DNA of 64,000 nucleotides from CAWBVG01 sp963792175 (GCA_963792175.1 CAWBVG010000035.1:1-64000); one strand, 5' to 3'. Shown: positions 20,462 to 32,092, counted from the first letter of the stretch. The notes: generated by a model from the letters alone, not told the origin. Program-made: numbers and translations.

Positions 20462-20465
<4 letters not shown>
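19665..20465 (-). CDS. Polyprenol-phosphate sugar transferase (dolichol-P-mannose synthase-like GT2)
   Basis: An intact ~266-residue GT2. Motifs include LTLVVTYNEADNI, VLVVDDNSPDGTA, ILTLDADFSHDP (DxD plus the FSHDP typical of DPM1-like enzymes), RRLLLSLGANAYVRFLSG, and CTSGFRGYRVEAL, then the GESKMS motif. It lacks the C-terminal transmembrane pair of some homologues. The start at 20465 (MSTSRMRMMKTLTL) overlaps the asparagine-synthase stop as ATGA; internal Met codons at 20450 and 20444 are alternatives. It makes a polyprenyl-phosphate-linked monosaccharide used for periplasmic glycan decoration. Confidence 0.87.
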
Positions 20466-22403
<1,938 letters not shown>

Positions 22404-22811
22404 CAGGCAGCCACCTGTTCAACGCCGGAGATGCGTAGGCTCGTTACGCGCATGGATATCCGTGCCGGGCCAAGTCAGCAAGGTTGCGTCCATCACTACC
22501 AGGAGGCAAAACGGCGTTGAAGACGTTGACAGAGGCCAACTTACAGCCACTATCGCGTGACAGGCCCCGCTCGAAGCATAGGAAGTCCATCGATTGGGCG
22601 ACAAAAGGGTAGCACCGCACTGATGTTCTCGTCGCGTTTTTCCGCCCAGCAGGGGACCGGGGCTGGCGTATACTTTGCTCCGACCTCAACGAATACCGCA
22701 CCAAGGCGTCCGGAACCGCGGCGAGATCCGTGTAACGCTTTTGTCAAGTCGTTCTAAGCAGAGGCTTAGCGGCACGCTCGTTCCGGCCGGCCAGGGGTCG
22801 CAGGTACACGT
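22404..22811. promoter_or_regulatory. Divergent intergenic region between polysaccharide operon and Tat-peptide cassette
   Basis: This 408-bp gap lies between the head-to-head starts at 22403 (minus) and 22812 (plus). Both transcription units must be promoted from here. No open frame resembles a protein. I could not assign promoter elements with confidence. Confidence 0.4.
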
Positions 22812-23027
22812 ATGGCAGACAACTCTCTTCCTGATCACGATCTTTCCGAGCCCACCGCTCCGACCGCGGAGGTCAGCGACGACGAACGCCGGAAGTTCCT
22901 TCGTCGTGCGGCGCTCGCCGGATTGCCGGTCGTTCTCGCCACCGTTCGAGGCAGAACCGTCTTCGCCGGCCAATTGAGCGCGAGCTGCGCGGCGTCGATG
23001 GGCGCATCCGGGTGCGCGGGCCGCTGA
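22812..23027 (+). CDS. 71-aa protein with Tat-like leader and Cys-containing tail
   Basis: A polar N-terminus of ~24 residues leads to DDERRKFLRRAALAGLPVVL, a twin-arginine-type signal (RRKFLRR, then a short hydrophobic stretch). The remaining ~20 residues end SASCAASMGASGCAGR, with two Cys and Ser/Ala/Gly-rich composition. The stop (23025-23027) lies inside the downstream PqqD-like gene, whose GTG start is at 23012, so the two are translationally overlapped. The position immediately before PqqD, HprK-related kinase and nucleotidyltransferase genes suggests it is the substrate or structural partner of that cassette. It resembles no protein I can name, and its function is inferred only from context. 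Confidence 0.7.
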   Translation: MADNSLPDHDLSEPTAPTAEVSDDERRKFLRRAALAGLPVVLATVRGRTVFAGQLSASCAASMGASGCAGR

Positions 23028-23317
23028 TAGACGACCAACGCTGGCGTCCAGCCGCCGACCTGGTCTGGACGCACTACGACGACTCGGAAGACTGGGTTGT
23101 TTTCCATCCTCAATCTGGCGACGTGTACCTGGTCACGTCAGCCGCGCACACGCTCTGGGCGCTCATCGCCGACGGTTCTGCACCCACGCTGAATCAACTG
23201 ATTCCCGCATTGGCGGCGGCGTTGAATCGGACGCCGGACGACGAGCTCGCGGCGGTGACGCGGGACACGCTCGGCTTCATGGATCGCGCGGGTCTCGTCC
23301 GGCCGATATCTCTCTGA
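23012..23317 (+). CDS. PqqD-like peptide-chaperone protein (HPr-rel-A type)
   Basis: A 101-residue winged-helix PqqD-fold protein: WRPAADLVWTHYDDSEDWVV, then FHPQSGDVYLVTSAAHTLW and a helical C-terminal half ending FMDRAGLVRPISL. PqqD-like proteins (RRE fold) bind leader peptides and present them to modifying enzymes. This variant fits the PqqD-like family paired with HprK-related kinase A. The GTG start at 23012 overlaps the small Tat-type gene by 16 bp; a later internal start cannot be excluded. The next gene begins within 50 bp. Confidence 0.82.
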   Translation: MRGPLIDDQRWRPAADLVWTHYDDSEDWVVFHPQSGDVYLVTSAAHTLWALIADGSAPTLNQLIPALAAALNRTPDDELAAVTRDTLGFMDRAGLVRPISL

Positions 23318-23364
23318 GATGCTCATCGTCGCCGCTGGCCTGCCTGGCGACCTCGGGTGTCCAG

Positions 23365-24207
23365 GTGTCCATCGGGCCCTTCCTGGTTCGCGTCCGCTCC
23401 GATCTGAATGGCGTCCACGAGTACCTCCGCCGACTGTACGGAGATTTTCAGGTCGCGGCGGGGGAGGGTGGGCACTTCGACATCGCCGTCGTCGCCACCC
23501 GCGGCGTTCGGCGCTGGGTCCGGCCGCAGGCGAATCTCATCGTCAACGGCGAGCGGCCGTTCCTGCCGCTGCCCGGGAAGCTCGCAGGCGCTGGATTCGA
23601 GTGGAGCTTGAACTGGTGTGTCGGCAATCAGGCGCCGCGGTGGGTGGCCGTCCACGCCGCGGTCGTCGAGCGTGGCGGAAGAGCGTTGATTCTCTCCGCC
23701 GAGTCCGGCGCCGGCAAGAGCACGTTGTGCGCCGCACTGGCCTTGAACGGATGGCGGCTGTTCTCGGACGAGTTCGCCCTGATCGATCCCGACACGGGAC
23801 GGCTGACGCCGCTGCCACGGCCCATCTCGCTGAAGAACGCGTCGATCGAGATTATCCGCGGTCGAAGCGCCGACGTCGTCTTCGGACCGCAGGGAGTCGA
23901 CATCGAGGGCGCACGCTTCGTGCACATGAAGCCGCCGGTGGAGAGCGTTCGACGCGCGCGCGAGGAAGCGCGTCCGGCCTGGGTGGTTCTGCCGCGATGG
24001 GCCGCAGGCCGGCCAACGACGCTCGAGCCGCTGCCGAAAGCCCACGCGCTCCTCCGGATGACCGATCAGTCGTTCAACTACAATCACCTCGGAACGAAGG
24101 GGTTCGCGTGTGTGGCGGATCTGGTCCGCCAGTGCGACTGCTACACACTAGAATACAGCGACCTCGACGATGTGTTGATCCGACTGGAGTCGCTCGCGTC
24201 GAGCTGA
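23365..24207 (+). CDS. HprK-related kinase A
   Basis: About 280 residues. The N-terminal half (GPFLVRVRSDLNGVHEYL...) precedes a P-loop kinase core. That core has WVAVHAAVVERGGRALIL, then Walker A SAESGAGKSTLCAALAL, WRLFSDEFALIDP (Asp/Glu of the HprK active site) and PRPISLKNASIEII. This arrangement matches HPr(Ser)-kinase-related proteins of the HPr-rel-A group, which lack the HPr-phosphorylating context. GTG 23365 is the assigned start, but the frame continues upstream without a stop to about the PqqD end, so an earlier non-ATG start is possible. It presumably phosphorylates a peptide or small molecule of this cassette. Confidence 0.85.
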   Translation: MSIGPFLVRVRSDLNGVHEYLRRLYGDFQVAAGEGGHFDIAVVATRGVRRWVRPQANLIVNGERPFLPLPGKLAGAGFEWSLNWCVGNQAPRWVAVHAAVVERGGRALILSAESGAGKSTLCAALALNGWRLFSDEFALIDPDTGRLTPLPRPISLKNASIEIIRGRSADVVFGPQGVDIEGARFVHMKPPVESVRRAREEARPAWVVLPRWAAGRPTTLEPLPKAHALLRMTDQSFNYNHLGTKGFACVADLVRQCDCYTLEYSDLDDVLIRLESLASS

Positions 24208-24216
24208 CCCTCCTGC

Positions 24217-25287
24217 ATGCCCCACGTGAACGTCGCGCCCGACTACGAAGTGCTCGCGCGCGTCCTCCGCGACCCGGCGACAATCGATCGGCTGTCTCCA
24301 GAGGCATTCAGCCGCGCGCTGGATGCCGCGCAGCGCGCGCGGCTGCTTGGTTGGCTCGTGGAACAAGTGCGCGCCGGCCACGTCCCTGCGGTGCCGCCCG
24401 AATGGTTGCGCGATCGACTCGTGACCGCCGAAGCGCTGACCAGCGGCTACGAACGCGCCGTGCGTTGGGAAATCGATCGTCTGAGCCGGGCATTCCTCGA
24501 TACCGGTCAGACGTGGATTCTGCTGAAAGGCGCCGGATACATCGCTGCCGGACTGCCGCCGGGACGCGGCCGGCGCGTCGCCGACATCGATGTGCTCGTG
24601 CCGCGAGCGGATCTCGGACGGGTCGAACAGATCCTTCAGGAGAATGGCTGGGAATTCCCCGAGATCAATGCCTACGACAATCGGTACTACCGCGAGTGGA
24701 TGCACGAACTCCCGCCGATGATCCATCGCGAGCGCCGCTCGGTCGTCGACGTGCACCACGGGATCCTGCCGCGCACCAGTCGTCTCAAGCCTTCGCCGGA
24801 TCGCCTGCTCCAACAGGCCGAGACGCTCGGCGACGGCGTGCGAGTGCTGGCGCCCGCCCACATCGTCCTGCACGCGGCTGCACACCTGTTTCACGACGGC
24901 GAGATCGCCGGAGCCATCCGCGATCTCGTCGACCTCGATCAACTGCTGCGGTGGTTCGGCCGCGACGAACGATTCTGGGAGCGTCTCGTTGAAGAGACGC
25001 CGGCGATGGATTTGGCCAGGCCGCTCTATTACGCGCTCCGCTACACGCACCGATGGTTCGGAACACCCGCTGCCGGACGCCGTGACCGCGGCGATGCGGA
25101 CCTGGGCGCCGCCTGCGCCCGTCCGCCGCCTGATGGACGTGCTCGTTGACGGCGCCATGATGGGGACGGGACCGGCGTGCGGCATCCGCCTCGGTCTTTG
25201 CGCTCTATGTCCGCTCACATTGGCTGAAAATGCCGCCGCTGCACTCGTCATCGGCACCTGCTGCGAAAGAGCGTCCGCCGCGACTGA
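24217..25287 (+). CDS. Nucleotidyltransferase-family protein (NTP_transf_5-like; frameshifted 3' end)
   Basis: A ~356-residue protein. The core has TWILLKGAGYIAAGLPPGRG then RRVADIDVLVPRADLGRVEQ (GG/DxD nucleotidyltransferase motif DIDVLV), later SVVDVHHGILPR and APAHIVLHAAAHLFHDGEIA. These are landmarks of the uncharacterised NTP_transf_5 family. The long frame ends at 25149 with nonsense sequence. Shifting frames gives PLPDAVTAAMRTWAPPAPVR, then FALYVRSHWLKMPP and a stop at 25285-25287, the expected C-terminus. It follows the HprK-related gene by 9 bp. The pair kinase plus nucleotidyltransferase also occurs in some lasso-peptide clusters. Confidence 0.82.
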
Positions 25288-25981
25288 GTCGGATCCCAGA
25301 AGAGCTTGCTAAATAGCTGATCAATATAGTGTTACGCTAATTTTTCTGGACAGATCGCACCCAGCCTCGTAGAATCCCGCCGACCGTTTGGCCCAGCACG
25401 GAAAAAAGTGTGAACCGGTAATCGTGATCGTGCATTTATTGCGCGATCAGGGAATGCGACTGATGTGCTCCACTGCACGCCGTTATTACAGTTTTGCTGT
25501 TTTGTTCGATTTTCGGGGCGTACAGGCAGTTCGCTGGTTCATCGATCCCGGCATGTCTATTGGAGTCGTGTCATGGCATCCAGTCTACGTCTGTCGGGGG
25601 CGCGGCCATATCCAGGACTCAACCCAGCGAGTTCAAGGCCAGCACGGAGCGCCCGGCGGCAGACGGTAACTTACAGAACGGTGAAGCCAGCGCAGCGTTC
25701 GTATGCGGTCCAAGGAAATTACGCCGTTCGAACCGCGAAACCTCGGACGGGACACGCGACTGATTCCTAGCGAGCGGTGCACGTAATCGATTCAAGAACA
25801 ACGATTTAGTGAGAGGCAACGGTCTGAACGGAGTCCTAAGGTCGAGCTGGAGGCGAAATCGGCACAGCCCTTGGACAAGCTGACACAACAGCTCGACTTT
25901 TGGTGACATGTTTCGGTTCTCTGTAGCCGCCTCCCCCTCGGCTCAAGGGAATCGAATAGGGACTGGCAGGGGGGACGACCA
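25288..25981. other. ~690-bp intergenic region with one weak small-ORF candidate
   Basis: No recognised gene lies here. A possible 65-codon frame starts at ATG 25573 (GGAG about 8 nt upstream) and ends at 25770. It is basic and low in hydrophobics and resembles nothing I know. The region separates the PqqD/HprK cassette from the N-acyl synthase cassette, so a promoter for the latter should lie near its 3' end. A G-rich ribosome-binding site (ggggggac) precedes the ATG at 25982. Confidence 0.35.
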
Positions 25982-26837
25982 ATGTTGAAACTGCTTGAGA
26001 GCGGCCTCGAATCGGTCCAGCGGCGACTACTGCTCGTCGCCCCGGTAGATGCGCGCCTGCCCGAGGACTTCGCCAACGTCAGCGCTGATTCGGTCACGCG
26101 CGCCAGGTTGATCGCTGAGATGCAACGGCTTCGCGGCGCGATCTACCTCGATGAGGGCAATATCACTCGCGAGCAGCTGACCACGGATGGTCGGCATGAC
26201 ACGCCAGAGGACGAGCAGAGCTGGCACATTCTCATGACCGATGACGGGGGTCGGGTGCGGTCGTGCGCGCTCTATATCGAGTCACGACAATACGGCATCG
26301 CTCGAACAACTGCGCGTTCGCCACTGCCCGTTGACCAAACATCCCGCGTGGCGCACCAGGGTGAAGAGCGCCGTCGAAGCCGAAATCGCCCGCGCCCGCA
26401 CCGAAGGACTGCGATTCGCGGAAGTCGGTGGGTGGGCCATCGCCAAGGAACGTCGCAGCACGTGCGAAGGGTTGATGATCGCGCTCGCGACGTTCGGGCT
26501 GTCGCAGATGCTCGGCGGTGCGTTCGTGCTCACGACCGCGAACGTGGCGCACTCCTGTTCATCGATTCTGCGTCGACTCGGCGGATCCTTTCTCGAGCAC
26601 GAAGGCACTCCCATCCCAACGTACTTCGACCAGCGCTACAACACTGAGATCGATCTGCTGCGATTCGATTCCAGGTACCCGAGCACGCGGTACGCGCATC
26701 TGGTGAGACTGGTCATGGAAAAACTTCAGACGGTCTCGATCGTCGCGAGTGGGCTGGAGAATGCGTGCGAGGGCTACCGGCCCGTCCAGAAGATCAGCTA
26801 CCTTCGCGATTACGCTCAACCGATGTTTGCTGCCTGA
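25982..26837 (+). CDS. LuxI/FeeM-like N-acyl synthase (GNAT fold; one frameshift)
   Basis: A ~285-residue protein in two frames joined near 26283. The first part reads RGAIYLDEGNITREQLTTDG and SWHILMTDDGGRVRSCALY. The second continues LEQLRVRHCPLTKHPAWRTR, FAEVGGWAIAKERRSTCEGL, GAFVLTTANVAHSCSSILRR and LGGSFLEHEGTPIPTYFD. The layout (acidic N-terminal strands, E(V/L)GG+A, R-x(4-6)-L, then a GNAT-like CoA/ACP cleft) matches autoinducer synthases, N-acyl amino acid synthases (FeeM) and exosortase-associated acyltransferases. It should join an acyl-ACP/CoA chain to an amine. ThiF begins 8 bp downstream. Confidence 0.72.
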
Positions 26838-26845
26838 GCAACGAT

Positions 26846-27745
26846 ATGCCCTTGCGCGCCCTCGACTCGCGACTTCCGCGGCCGTTCACGCCGACATTCG
26901 ATTATGCGACGGCCTTCAATCGCAACATCGGCTGGCTGACGGAAGCGGAACAGGAAAGCCTCAAGCATAAGCGCGTCGCGATCGCCGGCATGGGTGGCGT
27001 CGGAGGCTACTACCTGCCGACGCTGGCGCGGCTCGGCGTGAGCAAGTTCCACATCGCGGACTTCGACCGATTCGAGCTGGCCAATTTCAATCGCCAGGCG
27101 GGCGCGACGATGTCGACGATCGGCCGCCCGAAAGTTGAAGTCCTCGCGGAAATGGCGGCGGACATCAACCCCGACTGCGAGATCGAGACCTATCCGGCCG
27201 GTGTCAACGACGACAACCTCCAGCGATTCTTCGAGGGCGTTGACGTGTATCTCGACGGCCTCGACGCGTTCGCATTTCCCGCACGGGAGATGGTGTTCGG
27301 CTACTGCGCCAGGAAGGGGATTCCCGCCATCACGGTGGCGCCGCTCGGCATGAGCGCCGCGCTGATGAACTTCCTGCCCGGCGGGATGACGTTCGAACAG
27401 TACTTCCAGCTGCGTGGCTGCTCGGAGGAGGAGAAGTCGATTCGCTTCCTCGTCGGGTTTGCCCCATGGCTGTTGCACCGCGGTTACCTGGTTGACGCCA
27501 CACGAGTCAACCTCAAGGAGCGGCGCGCGCCTTCGACGGGTCTGGCCTGTCAGCTCTGCACGGGTGTGGCCGCTGGGGAAGCGGTCAAGATTCTGCTTGG
27601 ACGTGGCAAAGTGTGGGGGGCGCCGCACGCCATTCAGTTCGACGCCTACCGGAACCGCCTCGTTCATACATGGCGGCCTGGCGGCAACCGTCATCCGCTG
27701 AACCGTCTCGCCATCGCGATTGCCAAACGTCAATTGGGGATATGA
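26846..27745 (+). CDS. ThiF/E1-like adenylyltransferase
   Basis: An intact 299-residue E1-superfamily enzyme. The ATP site is RVAIAGMGGVGGYYLPTLAR, with the Asp-Arg pair in HIADFDRFELANFNRQAGA and the downstream Lys in STIGRPKVEVLAEMAADINP. VDVYLDGLDAF, MSAALMNFLPGGMTFEQYF and a Cys-x-x-Cys in GLACQLCTGVAAGEAVKILL follow. Such proteins adenylate a C-terminal carboxylate (ThiS/MoaD/ubiquitin-like) or, in stand-alone forms, peptides or small carboxylates. No small ubiquitin-like carrier gene is seen here. It sits between the N-acyl synthase (8 bp) and the methyltransferase (ATGA overlap), so the three are almost certainly one operon. Confidence 0.88.
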   Translation: MPLRALDSRLPRPFTPTFDYATAFNRNIGWLTEAEQESLKHKRVAIAGMGGVGGYYLPTLARLGVSKFHIADFDRFELANFNRQAGATMSTIGRPKVEVLAEMAADINPDCEIETYPAGVNDDNLQRFFEGVDVYLDGLDAFAFPAREMVFGYCARKGIPAITVAPLGMSAALMNFLPGGMTFEQYFQLRGCSEEEKSIRFLVGFAPWLLHRGYLVDATRVNLKERRAPSTGLACQLCTGVAAGEAVKILLGRGKVWGAPHAIQFDAYRNRLVHTWRPGGNRHPLNRLAIAIAKRQLGI

Positions 27746-28448
27746 TCGCGTCCTCCGACGCGATGCACGCCAAGTCGCGAGATGAAATTGCCGCCGCGTA
27801 CGCGTCGCCACCTTGGTGGTACGACGTCCGCGGCTTCTTCATCCTGACCTTCGCCTACAACAGCACCATCGGCCGCCAACTTCGGTTCTTCGGCGCGAAC
27901 TTCGGACCCCGCCATCTCGAGGTCGCCTGCGGCACGGGAACGCTCCTGCAATTCTGGTACTGGGCTGGCGGCGATTGAAGCGGCTGCCGGCTGTGAACGT
28001 CGTCGGCGTCGACTACGCCGAATCGATGCTGGCCGGGGCGCAGCGACGCTTCGCAGGCAGGAAGGACATCGAGCTGCGCCATGCAGACGTGGCGGCGCTC
28101 CCTTATCCCAGCGATTCGTTCGACACGGTCAATATCGCCAACGCCGTGCATTGCTTTCCAGACGTCGACGGGGCCCTCAAGGACATCCGGCGGGTCATGA
28201 AGCCCGGCGGCACGGTCGCCGCCAACGTGCTCTTGTATCCCCGGACGATGTGGCCGTTCAACGCGATCGCGGACCGGATCGACCGTTGGGGGATGCGGAA
28301 GGGCATTCTCGTGACGCCCTACCAGGTGGACGAGATCCGCGGGCGCCTCGTACGTGCCGGATTCGAGCTGACCTCTGAAACGGTCTTCGGCAACTGTTAC
28401 GAGGTGACGGCTCGCAAACCCGCGACGGGCGCCGGCGTCACCCCTTGA
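27742..28448 (+). CDS. Class I SAM-dependent methyltransferase (one frameshift)
   Basis: About 235 residues. The N-terminal piece ASPPWWYDVRGFFILTFAYN then HLEVACGTGTLLQFW (motif I) is joined by one shift near 27965 to NVVGVDYAESMLAGAQRRF, IELRHADVAALPYPSDSFD (motif post-I/II) and VMKPGGTVAANVLL. This is the UbiE/Methyltransf_11 type, acting on small molecules. The start overlaps the ThiF stop as ATGA. Its 3' end overlaps the 3' end of the convergent TPR gene by 11 bp. In this cassette it probably methylates the product of the acyl synthase/E1 pair. Confidence 0.85.
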
Positions 28449-30701
28449 TCGTCGCCAGCGTCTTCTTCGCGTCTTCCGCTTCCTTGAACACCTGACTGAG
28501 CTTCAGCGCCCCTTCGAGCGAGATTCGCGCCTTGTTCTTGTCGCCGCTCTTCAAGTAGGCGAGACCCAGTCGATAGCGGATGCTCGGATTGGACGGCGAT
28601 TGTTTCGCCGCTTCCTCGAGTGACGAGACTGCGAGCGTGGCGAGGCCTTTCTTGTAATAAATCCATCCGAGGGTGTCGCTGACGTCGGAGATGTTCGGCA
28701 TTCCGGCCTTCGCCGTATTGGCGAGCGTCAGTGCGACGTCGAGATTCTCGTTGGCCTCGGCATAGAGCCACGCGAGGTTGTTGGCGGCGATGGGCGCCAA
28801 GGGATCCACGCTCAACGCTGCCTCGAACTTTTTTTGAGCCTCCTTCGGCTGATTCTGCATCAGAAGGATCATGCCGACCATCGTCATTGGCCCGGCCGGC
28901 TTTTCTGAACGCTTCGCGAGACTTTCGAAGTTGCCTTTTGCCTCTTCGAGACGTCCCTCACTCACATACAGCAGCGTGAGGTTCTGGTACGCGGACAGCT
29001 CGTTCGGATCGAGCTCGACGATCTTGGCGAACGCGGCTTCCGCATCCTTAATCCGCCTGGTCAGGACGTACGCACTTGCCGCGACGCCGAGCAACGTGAC
29101 GTCGTTCGGCCGGGCGGCCAGCTGCTGCTGCAGGCGCGCCAGCGCGACATCAATCTTCTTGGCGCCGAGATCGAGCGCGGTCAATCCGCCGATCGCATCG
29201 TTGGAATCTGGTTGAAGCTGCAGAGCCCGATTGAAGGCCTCCCGGGCACGTGCCGGATCCTTTTTGACGAGGTAGAACGCGCCAAGGGTCGCTTGAACAT
29301 CTGCCGACTTGGGAACCGCCTTGGCTAATGCAGTGATCTCGGATTCAGCTTGTGCGGTCCGTTTGGCCCGGATCAGTGACCTCGCAAGCAGCAAACGCGA
29401 GAGCAGAGTGGGCTGAGCCTTTGCGACTTCCGAGCTGAATTGCAGCGCGGTTCGGACATCTCCGATCGCCAGCGAGAGCTCGGCGACCTTCAACTGTGCT
29501 GGAACGGACCGAGGCGCGACTTTCAGCACTTCCTGAAAGGCAGCGATCGCGGCGTTGCGAGACCCGGCGCCTTCGAGCGCGAGGCCCTTCAGATACAGCG
29601 CACCGACCGACTTCGGGTGAATCTTCAGCTCTGACTCAGTCAGCGCCAGCGCTTCCTTGTATTTGCCATCGGCGATCAGCAGCCGCTCATTCGTCTCGAG
29701 CACCTCCGCGTTCTTCGGAGCCTTCTTGACCAGTGCCGCAACGCGATCGTAGGCCTGCGGCTTTCGACCGGCCCGAAAATCAATCTGTGCGAGACGCAGC
29801 GCCCGCGGAGAGATCGCCCTCCTTGTCGAGGGCTTGCAGGACGGGCAGGGCGTCGCTGGCTTTCTGCTGCTCGAGGTAAAAGTCGACCAGCACCAGCTTG
29901 TTGCTGGAGGTGGGCTCGGCGTTCACATAGGCCTTCAAGTGCTTTTCGGCCTGTGCGCGGTCTCCCTCGGCGAGGTAGAAGGTGGCCAGCGCGCGGTTGA
30001 CGGACGCTGAAGAGGGCTCCAGCGTCAGCGCGGTCTTCAGCTCTTGCTCGGCATCGGCACGCTGGCCAAGCGCCCAATAGAAGTTTGCGAGGGCCTGGTG
30101 AGCGTCAACGGAGTTCGGCTGCACCTCGACCGCGCGCTTCATCGCCGCCTCGGCGGCGACGCGATCGCCTTTGGCAAGCTGAAACACGCCGAGATTGGCG
30201 TATGCGAGCGTGGAATGCGGATCCTGTTCGAGGGCCTGTTCAACACGCTCGATCGCGCCATTCAGGTCCTGGACGCCAGCGAGGGCATTTCCGAAGAGGA
30301 GCAGGCCCTCGACGTTTTTCGGCTCGATGGCAAGAATGTTGAGCGCGCGGGCCTTCGCCTCGGCCGTTTGTCTGACCTCGAGAAGCAGTTTTCCGGCAAG
30401 CACCTGGGCCGGGATGTCGTTCGGCAGCAGGTCTGCCGCTGCGCACTGCCTCGCGGAGGGCGTTGCGGCGGTCTTCGTTCGCGAGAAACGCTTTAGCGAG
30501 CTTGAAACGGACCTCTCCCGACGTCGCGTTCTTGGCCAGCGCGCTGCGGTTATGGAGAATGGCTTCCGGATATTTCCTGGCCGCCATGGACTGGTCGCCG
30601 TTGGCGACGAATTTCAGACGCGCCGCCTCGGGATCCCTCGAACACGAGGCAACGGTCGCTATTGTCACGAACAGGACGGCAGCGCCCCACGTTTTCCGCA
30701 T
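28438..30701 (-). CDS. PrsT-like TPR lipoprotein 1 (PEP-CTERM system; frameshifted)
   Basis: About 755 residues of tandem tetratricopeptide repeats. The start is at 30701 (MRKTWGAAVLFVTIATVASC): a lipoprotein signal with the acylated Cys in VASCS. Frames shift near 30430 and 29720-29790, then one long frame runs to 28438. Repeats such as AYANLGVFQLAKGDRVAAEA and DTLGWIYYKKGLATLAVSSL are regular 34-residue TPRs. It matches the PEP-CTERM-associated TPR lipoprotein (PrsT-like) type and is paralogous to the proteins at 38869-41157 and 42703-44977. It likely acts as a periplasmic scaffold for polysaccharide export or assembly. Confidence 0.83.
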
Positions 30702-31135
30702 TGTCATCTCCCTGAAGTACCGGGCTACAGCAAGACGCCTTCCCAGCGCCGGGAATCGGTCGGATGTTGTTGTCAGTCAGACATTACGCAGGATTCTGGA
30801 AGGGGGCTTTGATCGAGAAATCTCACCCCGGGGAGATTAAAGGCGGGAGGAGGAGCGATATTAAGGAACGTCCTGGTGGGCTCCGCTGCTGTGGGTTCGT
30901 TGTCTGACGGCGATGAGCCGAATTAGCCTTTAGTCGCCCCTGCCTATGACTTTCCGGGTGTCCTGCCGCTCAGTCAGGCGAAAGTGATTACTGTAAGTGA
31001 CAGTTTATAAAGCAGTTACTAATCTTGGCCCGTTGAGTAGTGAATCAGGCACTGCATGTGCTTAAGGACGGGCAGGTGACGAGCACCGACGCGAGAGTAA
31101 TCCAACCAAAACGCCTGACGGGAGAGCGGACGAAC
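30702..31135. promoter_or_regulatory. Divergent intergenic region between TPR lipoprotein 1 and PEP-CTERM gene
   Basis: This ~430-bp region has no recognised gene. It contains a small inverted repeat (aatctc 30819-30824 / gagatt 30833-30838 around a cccc-gggg core), then an AT-rich stretch near 30985-31020 (gtgacagtttataaagcagttact) that would suit a plus-strand promoter for the PEP-CTERM gene. PEP-CTERM genes are often sigma-54 regulated, but I do not see a convincing TGGC-N8-TTGC site. Confidence 0.4.
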
Positions 31136-32053
31136 ATGAAAACACTACGACGTCTCAGTTCACGCAACATCCTCACCATTGCCGTGGTGGGGGCGATCTT
31201 CGCGCTCACGCCTAGCGTAGCGCGCGCGGCCGCGATCACCTTCACGGTGAACGAAGGAGCCGTGTCCGGTGCGAACAACGTATTGGTCTCGCCGGACCCC
31301 AACGACATCACGGGCAAGTACCAAGAGCTCGTGACGTGCGTTCCCTCGTGCCTCGCCGCCTCGGGGAGTTTCTCCGCGAGTTTGGTCGTCAATTTCACGG
31401 GTTACGTCCTGAACGGCAACCCAGTTCCGTCTCAGATCGGCGCGTTTGTCGACTCAGTGGACGGTGACATCGACGGCATCGACGATGACACCGCCGGGGC
31501 CACACCGGCGAACCTGTATGGCCTCTACGCGCTGGTGACCGTGTCGGGCACCTTCTCGCTGGCCGACGACGGAACCGTCACGACCTACACCTTCAAGCCG
31601 ACCGCCTCGACGGCTGACGTGTGGACGGATCCCCTCCGCAATACGGTGAAGGATTACACCGTCCCCAGCGTGGTGTCGGGAGGTGCTGAGGACAAACACA
31701 TCCTGTCGGCCACCGGGATTACGGGATATCCTGACTCGTTCGGCAAGGTGTTCATCAATGACTCCAACAAGCAGGTCACGGGTGGCAGCTACACGCTCAA
31801 CTACACCAACCCCAAGATTCTCGCTCCGGACGGCACGGCGTACTGGCCGTCGCTCTCGAAGCTGAGCTTCTTGCTGTCGACCGCGTCGGGCGACGTGGAC
31901 AGCAGCGGTCAGGGCAGCGTGTTCCCGATCGACGTGCGTGGCGACACCGACATCACGTTCGACACCGGTGTGGTTCCGGAGCCGGCTTCGCTGTTGCTCC
32001 TCGGCACGGGTCTCCTGGGCGCTCGCTTCGCGCGTCGTCGCCGCAAGTCGTAA
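31136..32053 (+). CDS. PEP-CTERM sorting-domain protein 1 (possibly PepA-like)
   Basis: An intact ~305-residue secreted protein. The signal peptide is NILTIAVVGAIFALTPSVAR with cleavage after ARA. The mature part is Ser/Thr/Gly/Asp-rich, with segments such as LYGLYALVTVSGTFSLADDG. The C-terminus is a textbook exosortase signal: VPEPASLLLLGTGLLGARFA then RRRRKS. The exosortase (41830-42691) should cleave at PEP and release or anchor it. The GLYAL and TDPL layout recalls flocculation-associated PepA proteins, a weak comparison. It is followed by a strong terminator at 32093. Confidence 0.92.
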   Translation: MKTLRRLSSRNILTIAVVGAIFALTPSVARAAAITFTVNEGAVSGANNVLVSPDPNDITGKYQELVTCVPSCLAASGSFSASLVVNFTGYVLNGNPVPSQIGAFVDSVDGDIDGIDDDTAGATPANLYGLYALVTVSGTFSLADDGTVTTYTFKPTASTADVWTDPLRNTVKDYTVPSVVSGGAEDKHILSATGITGYPDSFGKVFINDSNKQVTGGSYTLNYTNPKILAPDGTAYWPSLSKLSFLLSTASGDVDSSGQGSVFPIDVRGDTDITFDTGVVPEPASLLLLGTGLLGARFARRRRKS

Positions 32054-32092
32054 GCACGAAATCAGTTCAGCTGCTCTCAGCGTCACCCAAGA

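Noticed and set aside
25573..25770. Small basic ORF (65 codons) between the two cassettes
   Set aside because: A weak ribosome-binding site is present, but composition is unremarkable and no domain is visible. Kept only as a note in the intergenic entry.
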